Assembly (NCBI GenBank): GCA_026936325.1
Contig: JAPTHN010000001.1
Span: 9,146,160-9,210,159 of the forward strand
Source of the DNA: Platynereis dumerilii
Taxonomy: Eukaryota > Annelida > Polychaeta > Phyllodocida > Nereididae
Length of the DNA stretch: 64,000 bases
Direction of reading: 5' to 3'
The notes under the pieces: generated by a model
What the model saw: the letters and a program-made list of their open reading frames with translations, nothing else
Told to the model about the DNA's origin: nothing
Databases searched by the model: none
Translations under genes and position numbers: made by a program
In this document: positions 46,401-56,485 of the stretch, in pieces
Layout: every line of letters begins with the position of its first letter
How positions within the stretch are numbered: position 1 is the stretch's first letter

Positions 46401-49400
46401 TTCTAGGTGTGATGGGGTTAGTTGAATCATGCAATGGTGGAGTTGGCCGTAACATAGATTTTAGGTGTTCAAATTGCCTTGCAAGACATTGTTTGTTGGA
46501 TTTGTTCAGTTAAGAACTTCTATAGTGCATGTTTGCATTCCCGAAAGAGAAATATGGAAAAACCAGATTTTTGGCCCAAAGTAGACCAAAAAAATGTGAA
46601 AATCACACTTTACAATTTCTTTTCAAATGAGTATTGTACTGAAGCTTGTGGTCATCATAGGGATAGCAGTAATGCAAAGGATACTCCTTTTATTAGAAGT
46701 TGTCTGCAACATTTTCATGGCGCTTCAACTAACCCCGGGATCAGGGTTAGTTGAAACAAATATTTTTCTGGAAGATTGCGTGTGTGACACAAATTTCTAA
46801 TAGATACAGCCATGGCCGTAAGTTTTCACTCAGCAGCCATGCTTCACTGTGGTGCTATAATTTTGACTAATCACAACAAAGCAAATACTTGCTCAATCTT
46901 AACCAAATGTCAGAAATTATAGTTATTATGTACTTGGAGGTGTTCTGATAAAATTTGTTTGAATGGAAAAATGTTACATAATAGCTGTGAGGCAAAACAC
47001 TGAATTAGTTTAAATTTAAGCATATGATCAGTTCTGATCCTATTTTTGTCATTCACATGATAGTAATATTCACCGAAGTATCTGGATGTGTTGGGCACAC
47101 ACCAAATTAAACATTCATGACAAAATTACAATTAAATACGCGACTTTAACATTGCTTGATCGGGTTTTGCTTGACTTGTTTATGATTAGAAAAATTGTTA
47201 ATTTCTGATCTAAGAATGAAGTAGTAAATTGTTTTCTTTTTATGAAATTTAATTTGTTTCATATAATTCCACATCTATGGAAAGCATTTGACACAATTTT
47301 CTTTTATAAGAAGAAGTGCAGTTATTTCCTACACCTACACATATAGCATCATAATTGATTTTATGCTCAAAATTCAACTTATTCATTTTTACTGTGAAAA
47401 TATCATTTAATGCAATTATTTCTACCAGAACACCTTCTACTCTGTACAAACTATAATTGCTCGCGACTAAGTGAAGATTGAGCATGACATTGTATTGGCT
47501 TTGTTTTGATTGATCACAATAATTGCACCATAGTGCGTCATTGCAGATGAGTGAAAACTTACGGCCATGGCTGTATATATAATATCTGTTGAGCTGATCA
47601 TTGAGTTAGGCACGCTCACTATCACATGCTAAAATTTGGTGTGAATATCTTTTGCTGTTTGCTCTGCAGAGCAAAACTAAAAATGAGTGTTTCAACTGAC
47701 CCCGCGCTCTCCCCTAACGATTTGTATACTGAGCTATATTAACTATAATTATTCAAAATGCATTATTTAAAAAGGCATGTACAGCATTTGACTAATCATC
47801 AGTGTTCATGCTACCACTTTCAGGAGCTACTGTATTTTTGTTTCTGCAACAAGTCGAAATTCAATGTGTCATGTTTATATTTCTATCGCCATGATGTTTA
47901 TCACAGAATATTCTTTTTCTATTTCAGTTATGAATCAAAACGAATCATAATCAGACAAGGACATAAGGCGGACAACTTCTACTTCATCATTTCAGGAACA
48001 GGTAAATTGTAAGACGATAAATATATTTTCAAAACTTGCGGAAAGACTTCAGGCCAAAATGGAAATATAATGTCACTTCTTGTAGTTTCTTGCAATGAAG
48101 AAGAAGCAGAAAGACTAGTAGTTTTTTATGAACCTGTGAGATTATTGATCTTTTATTGAATAATTGATTGATTTTTCAGCTGTTGTGACGATTCTTGAAA
48201 CTGACCCAAAAACTGAAGAACAATATGTGAGGACTGCCGCCACTCTGGGAAAAGGAAACAGTTTTGGGGTAAGTACACCTCTAGCCTTTAGCCTGCAATA
48301 GCCAAGATATCTATTTTTAAAGAAATAGTTTCATGTCAAACTCAATAGACTTCACAAAATTGTACACCCTTGGTAGGCCTGTTCAATCATTCAAGCATGA
48401 GCCTTTCTCAACCCCAATAGAATTGTATGCATTTTTCAGCATCACAATACTAAACCACTCTATTTACACCTGGGTGGAGGGAGGCAAAGAGTTATGGTGG
48501 ATCTGCTCAGTTTCTTCATGCCATAACTTGGACTCAGACCTGCAAAGTCAGAGTTAGTACCTTTACCTTATCCACCAGACAACAGCACCTCCACACAATG
48601 TACATTATCTATGAAAAGCACACTGCACCACCCATCTGTGGCTCATTTTTCAAATGTAATTACAGGTGGAATAAATAGCCAACAACCACCTGCCATTCTG
48701 ATGGAGATCTGAACCAAAAATCGATTTTATTGTCAATTAGCTCCTTATCTGAGTTAGAATTAGTGGTTGGCACTTCAAGATTAATGTGCTGTTCATTTTT
48801 ACTGCTTAATGATTTTCTGTATAGGGCAACACTGCAGTGTGACAGTAGGAGCCAGTGGTTTTCTATGAAGTGTCCTTATAGGCACCACATACATGTACTA
48901 CAGTGATGCAAATGCATGGATGGATGATTGGAAATTTACGTCCTGTATTTAAGAACTTGGTGGCTAACTACATGTAGGACAGGTGGAGGACACAACAATG
49001 AGGCAGAAGGTGGTTGAAACAGATATTGATGCAGATTTGGCTGCCCTGTATGGTTGGTCCAGTATTAATTTTCTAAAAGTGGACCAGTCTAGGTGATGTT
49101 TTGCCGTTGAGTCAATGCCAAACAATCTCAACTAAAGTGCTCAAGGGACAGTGTTGGAAGTCTCGAGGCCGACCTCGGGGCCATATTTTGACCGCCTCAG
49201 TGGCTCGGTCTCAGATGCCAAATCCTTTGAGTTGCCTCGGTCTCAGGTGTCTTTTGGCCAGTGTTGGAGGGCTCGGGCCAAATTTGACGGCTCGGCCTTG
49301 GAGGCTCATGCCTTGGCCTCAACCTCGGATACATATGGGTCATATCTTTAATAAGTAAGTGAACCCGTCACCCTCCCATTCAGATTACATTTATTAGATA

Positions 49401-52400
49401 GGTTTTCATCATAGGTTGAGAATCCAAGATCCCACAAGGTTGGGAAAGTTCAGTATTGACCCAATGACATCACCAATCTCTACAGTCTGCAGTCTCATGC
49501 CATTTGTGGCCTACTTTTACCCTGGTGTGAAAAATCACAGGTCAAGAGTCAAGAACTAATCAACATTCCTAATCAATACCGAACCCAATAGCTCCACATC
49601 ATTATTCATAATTATCAATAATCATTAATTTTATTATGGTCACCCTTGATTTGTTACAGGAATTAGCACTGATGCATGGAGCACTCCGCAGTGCCACCGT
49701 CACCACGCGGGATGATGTTGAACTACTCGCCGTTGGAAGGACAGACTTCATAGACATCTTTATGCATTTGGAGAAAGACAAGGAGCCTGAACATATTCGA
49801 TTCCTGAGACAAGTGAACATTCTAAGAGGCTGGCCCATCAATATGGTCCCTATTGACAACCCAAAGATTTGCTTGTTGACGTATTTCAGGTAAATTGTTG
49901 ACCTTATGACAAAAGCTTTAAATATATTACTACCCTTTAGAAAATTCAGCCTTATATTTTTGAAAACTTTCAATAGACTATCGGAACAGTAGGCCTATAG
50001 TGATCATGATAGCAAGCCTGAAGTAATAGGTCCGTCTCCGTATGGGGATTACGACAGGTATTATCGGTAGGTGGCACTACGATAAGGAGCTACATAGGGC
50101 TATTTTTGTCTTTGGGGGAGCCCACCAAAAGATAAATTATCTTGTTTGTTTGCAAAGTAAGTGAAATCCTGTGACCAACAGTAATAATCTGGTTGTTAAT
50201 ACGTTGCAATCCCCCAAAATTTATGATAACCACACGCTTTTCTGCTGAACTGCTGTTTTGAGAACTACAAATGGAGACAGACCAATTGAAAGGTCAGAAT
50301 TTAATTTAAATGGCTGCCTGTCCAGGGCTGTTACAGTGTATGGAACTGTATGCTGATGACCTTTTCTAAATCTCTTAGAGAGCATGCTTGTCTAGTCTGA
50401 CTAGGGTTGAACAGAAGCTCTATGAATATGGAACTATTCCTCAGAGTAGCACAAAAAACAAACATTCTATTCTGCCAGGTGGCAGCAGCATGCAGTTCTC
50501 AGTTTCAAGGAACTGTGACATCTTTGCCCTCCCAACCAGAGTGCTGAAGAGACAGCTTATAATAATTATTACCTTTTTCTTAATTTTTATTACAGAAGAG
50601 GAGTGGTAATGTGTGATGACCATAACACAACGGAGTGGATCTTTGTCATCAAGTCAGGCAGTTGCCGGGTACTGAAGGAACTTGTGGCTGTCCATCCAAA
50701 CATCCCAGGAGTTACAAATTTAGGATATTCTCCTGCTCCAGATGACGCTGCTAGAGGTCAGTCTGACATTTTACAACAAGAATCTTGTGTTTTAGAGTGC
50801 ATAGTCCCTCCAACCTGCAGGGGGAGGGTTGGTCGAGTGGTAGCATGGTAGGGTGCCAATCGCTGGGTCCAGCGTTCGAATCCAGCTCTTGCCGGGTTAC
50901 CTGGGCCTAGTTCAGACGGCTGTCTCAATCATCCTTCGCCTCATTGCCCTGTCCTAATTAGCCTACCAAGTGCATAAATACAGGACGTAAAGCCCCAAAC
51001 ATCCATCCATCGTCCATCCAACCTGAACACACGAGCACATACCCTATGGGCACATCTACATTGTAGCAACGTCGCAACAATGTCACCTTGTTTGTCAAAT
51101 GACGTAGAATTGCATGGTAGAAGTTATGTTATCAAACGTTGTGAAGCAACATCAAAGATATGACGTTATCAGCAACTTTGCGACGCCACCCTGGAAACTG
51201 ACACAAAAAGGACCCAAACAAGTATAACAAAACCGTGTGATGTGAATTCTACAGAAAATCTTTCTCTAATCAAGAACACCTTTGATAATTTCCAGTATCG
51301 ACGTATCCAGCGTTCTCCTTGAAGAATGCCAAATCGCTGGATGACGACTCCTCAGGAGGAAACACTTTTTTGAAGCTCCATGACTTAATAACTCCTCGCC
51401 CTGTACCAACTAAAGACAAGTACACCAACCCTTCAACCTTGCCAGATATCAAGCCAACTGCAGAAAGAGGTAAGGGGGCGACCATTTAATAATCAGGGGG
51501 GCTTGAAGTTTTTCTCAGCGGGAAATTATTTATTTCGCTGCAACAGTGGCTAATATATTTATTACCCCTTCTGGGTATAGTATTAATTTACCCGGGTGTT
51601 CTTCCACCAACTTTTGTCGTGTATTGTACCTGTATTGTCATGTATTGTACTTGCGTAAGTTGGAAATAAATATTCATTCATTCATATTTAGAGCGCGTGA
51701 AGTCCCCGAATATTCGTTCCTAAACCTAGCAACATTACATGCACCTTGTTAAGAAAAACATCCTCAAGAAATTATTTATTTTAAGAGTGCCAAGAAAGAA
51801 TTTATTTATTTTACCAAAATTGAGATGTTGATCTAGAAATTATTTATTTCCAATAACTCCCTCCCTTAAGATTAAATGGTGGCCCCCTAAAGTCACCTGG
51901 AACCCACTAGGTTGCAAAATTTTGGAAAAAAAAAAAACTGTTTGCATGGCATTGTTGTAATATATATATGTAGAAAATTCATAACTGATAACTTATTGAT
52001 AATTTCTTTAACTTCAGAAAAGTCACAACAAAAGCATAACAGGAAACTAACCAAGATTTACAGAAAGCGACATCCAAGTCCCGTGAGTATTACTGAGTAT
52101 ACATACTTTTATGATGCTCTTCTTGAACAAAATACCATTTTGAAGTGCAGTATTCTCTTGAAATGTCCAGAAGAGCTTAATACAAATAAGCAGCTTACAT
52201 TGAATAATTTATGTCATATTTTGACAATACTCAAGTTATGAAATTCATAAATTGAATATTGCAGGAGGAGCTACGTCGAAGAAAGTTGGCCCGGGAGAAG
52301 GAACTGGCCACACCCCCTCAAACTGTTTTCGTGGAAATACAGAGACTTGGAGCCAGAGACACTTTTGTAAGTAGAATTGAGTTTGTGATAAATCTGCAAT

Positions 52401-55400
52401 GACCTGTGAACTGCCTTTATTCGCCACCAGTAAAACTGGTCAGCCACATAACAAGCCACCGCTACTTTTACTGCACTAATTTTCCGTCAAAAGTGCTAAG
52501 GGAATACTAGTCAACTAGTAACCATGCCAAGTAGTAACCAAACCAACTCTGACCATTTTCAATTTTTCTCAACCAACTCGTAACCATGGTACATGGTAAT
52601 TAACTGACCTTGACCAACTGGTAACCAAAATATAATAATTGCTTACCAACTTGTAACCGGTGATAATTGCTAACTGGTAACCAGGGAAGATCAGAGTGAA
52701 CGAACCAGTAACCAACTTGTAATCACCTGTATTTCAACCATTTTATAATTTAACAAAATATTCATTAGATCTTGATAGAAAATGTATGCTTCGACAATTT
52801 ATATTTGTGCTTATATATGTATTGTTTATTTTTAATAATGTTTTTAACGCATATATGTACAGGGATTTCCTGTGTTAAATAAATTCTTTTCCATGTATTA
52901 GGAAGTTAGTAGGCTGGATATTTGGTATTTGGGGGTCAGTGACCTTGGCTATGACTTGGCAGTTTGCAAGAATTTGGTGGTTACGACTTGATGGGGTCAT
53001 GAAATTGATTTAAATATGTGGTTACGACTTGGTAATCCACAAAAAAGGGATGGTTACCAGTTGGTAGGGTTTTTGGTTACTAGTTGGTTGGTTACCAGTT
53101 GGTTTCGTTACCAGTTGGCATGATACCGTGCTAAGGCAGTCAGGCCAGACTGTACATGTCCCTCTGATCAAAAGCCTCATCACTTGGTGGAGGGTCAGTC
53201 AGAAATGGGAGGTCCTCACACAAACAACAGTATGTCTGCCCAAGTCAAGTCCAGAAGGATGGAAGGATTGTGAACTTTAAACAGATGATGATGGCAGGAC
53301 TTATAGAATGAAAATTGGATACTATGCTTGCTTGCTTCTGTTGTGCTGGTGTACCCCGGATCAGCCGGGGCAGCTCAACCTCCAACTTTTTGTGGAGGGA
53401 GCTGCACTTTTATTTTTTGGTGACCGCCGTATGATTATGAGATGAGAAGACTGGGAGTCTGGAACATACCCTATTAATTCAGGGATGCCCAGGGTCTTTC
53501 AGTTGCCCCAGCATAGAATACTGGATACAACCCGCCTCCATTTACTGTCCCATGGGCTCGGACTAAATTATGTTCCGGGTTGGGACTCGAACCCACGCCC
53601 TCAGAGCCAGTGGTAGCACAAACACCTTAAACCATTAGGCCATGGAGGAACAAGTACCATTATGAGGTACTCACTCTCCCCCACCCCATATGATTCCAAT
53701 TCATGCTGAATTCTTCAAGACTGCTCTAATTTTTATTTGTTGTGAAATAAATAAGGATGGGGAAAGAACTTACCCTTGGGAGCATCCAGTATTTAAATAA
53801 TTAGGGCGCTCTCTGCTAAGAGATGTATTTAAATTAGGCTACTGTACGACGGGACAGAGCCATCGGCTCATCGAATGAAGTGAGGTGTCTCGTCCCTATG
53901 GCAAACATGCGAGGAGTGAACCAGATGGTTCAATAAACAAAAAAGTGATTCAGACATCCCATAATATGATCCTGGCACTTTTTTCTCATCATACGTGACT
54001 ACCAAAATTGTTTTTAAAAATATTTCCAAAAATGTTTGAAAAAAAAAAGAATACCGTAAAATGTGCGAAAAAAAAAAATACCAAAAATGTCGGAAAAAAA
54101 AATTACCAATAATCATCGAAAAATTGGGCATCTTTGTAATTATCTGCGGAAGGATATAGAACTGACCTTGAAATAATCAATGGCAATTCGATAAACTAGA
54201 TGTGAAAAAAGGCCTTAGAACTTGCAGTATTGCAATTAGCATTGTTAGACTGCTTCTGAGAATAGATGCACTGCAAAAAGCAATTGATGATTGAAACGCA
54301 TGGACAATCCTCATTTGGCAGACTTTCCCAGTCAGATGTTACAATCAGCCAAAAACATATCAGTGACAGACAACCATTCAATTATTATAGACATGCGGTA
54401 ATCAGCTGTGACACCAGCAAAGTTCACCCTGAGTGCTTTTCCTCAATGGCAATTGTGGAATCTAAGGGTGAAACAATTAGCATTGTGCAAAGCAGCCTAG
54501 TTTTACATGAGGTAAAAGACCTCATAGAATTGTTGTGATTCCTGACTGATCTGTTTTAGTGAGGTCAATATTCACTAAATTTTTGTCAACATGAGATGTG
54601 TACATGGCCTGCCCTTTTGGGAGGATTTGGTGGCCCTTAAAAGGGCCTGAGTTTGTTGTCAGGTGGTCAGTCAGTTAAGAAGCAAATTTACTTTTTACTT
54701 CTTGGCGGCTTTCTTGGCTGCTGGTTTCTTGGCAGCAGGCTTCTTGGCAGCGGGCTTCTTTGCTGGTTTCTTGGCAGCAGCCTTCTTGGGGGTCTTCTTG
54801 GCAGCTGGCTTCTTTGCTTTCTTAGGAGTAGCTTTCTTGGCAGCGGCAGGCTTGCTCTTCTTTGGGGTCTTGGCTTTCTTGGCAGCTGCTGGCTTCTTCT
54901 TGGCAGGAGACTTGGGCTTCTTGGCCTTGGCGGCTGGTTTCTTGGCAGCTGGCTTCTTCTTGGGCTTCTCTTCCTTGACTGCTTTGTTGATCTTGAAGGA
55001 TCCAGAAGCTCCTGATCCCTTGGTTTGGAGTAGCTTGCCATCAGTCACTGCTTTCTTCAAGAATTTCCTGATGAATGGAGCCAGTCTGTCAGTGTCAACC
55101 TTGTAGTTGGCCGAGATGTACTTCTTGATGGCAGCAAGAGACGATCCCTTCTTCTCTGCAAGGGCCTTGATGGCAGCAGGGACCATGGTAGCAACTGGAG
55201 GATGCTCGGCTACCTTGGCTGGTGCCTTCTTCTTGGGAGCAGCTTTCTTGGCAGGTGCTGCTTTTGGTGAAGCTGGGGCTGGTGAAGCCGGTGCTGGTGA
55301 AGCTGGTGCGTCAGACATGTTGAATTTGAAGTGGAAATGAAAGTCCGAGTGAAGTGGTAGAAGGTGATGTGTTCCTTGGAAGTCCAGGAGTTGAATGAAC

Positions 55401-56295
55401 CTGCTTGGCAAAATTTGGAACAACCCACCTGGGCGCGGACCTGAAAGGCAGCACATGGCGCCAAAGCAGCTCCCCAGCCCAGAATTTCCTTGCTGTGTTA
55501 AAATTGTGTTTTTTAGTTGCACAAAACCGCTAATATCTCGCTTGCTATTTAATTTATATCAATGAAACCCTTGCATACACATTTAGAACATGTACGACCA
55601 TATCATAGTGAAGTTTGGGAAAATTTGAACATGAAACTTGTAAGATATTTTGAGTTAACCAACAAAGTATTCAATTTATCAAATTAAAATTAGTTATTAG
55701 CTCTTAATTTCGCCAAAATATAGTCTTAAATAAGCATTTCATTCTTTCATCTTAAAGACAATATTGCTGGCTACATGAACATACTAAATACATGAGATTT
55801 TACCAAACGAAAATTAGATGGAAAATTAGAAATTATTGTGTTAGACAGCACATGAGTTGAGCTCAAAATTGTCCTAACTTCATGAAATAACATTTCATAA
55901 TGTAGCATTCTCACTAATATACGATGCTATTTCGTCATTTTAAGTTCAAGATATGATATTATATAGACCAGAGATATACTTAGGGCACTTTATTTTTAAA
56001 AATAAACTTAAGGTCAATTTCTTTTCGGGTGATTTGTCGTTCAATTTGTAGCTTTTGAGAATCACTATTTTGACGAAAATGGCGACGATGGCCTCTCCTG
56101 ATTTAAACAGTATGCAAGGAAAGTTTCATCTCTTTATATACTTAGACAATAAACTGTAACAATTCTAAACAACTATTTCACTTACACAAACTGTAAGAAA
56201 ACAATTTCTTTATTGAAAGTTTTACGTTTATGTGACAACACTGATGTTAGGCATTTCTTAAGCAAATACTTTCAATGGTCCAGATAGATAGATAT

Positions 56296-56327
<32 letters not shown>

Positions 56328-56412
56328 GTAGGTAGGTAGGTAGGTAGGTAGGTAGGTAGGTAGGTAGGTAGGTAGGTAGGTAGGTAGGTAGGTAGGTAGG
56401 TAGGTAGGTAGG

Positions 56413-56485
<73 letters not shown>

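Noticed and set aside
54653-55340. Hydrophobic + strand ORFs opposite H1
   Set aside because: They are antisense reflections of Lys/Ala codons (Phe/Leu/Gly-rich) and have no independent evidence.
55319-55522. 68-residue N-terminal extension of H1
   Set aside because: The extension has no histone character and covers the AAACACA and E2F-like promoter elements; MSDAPASP is a standard H1 start.
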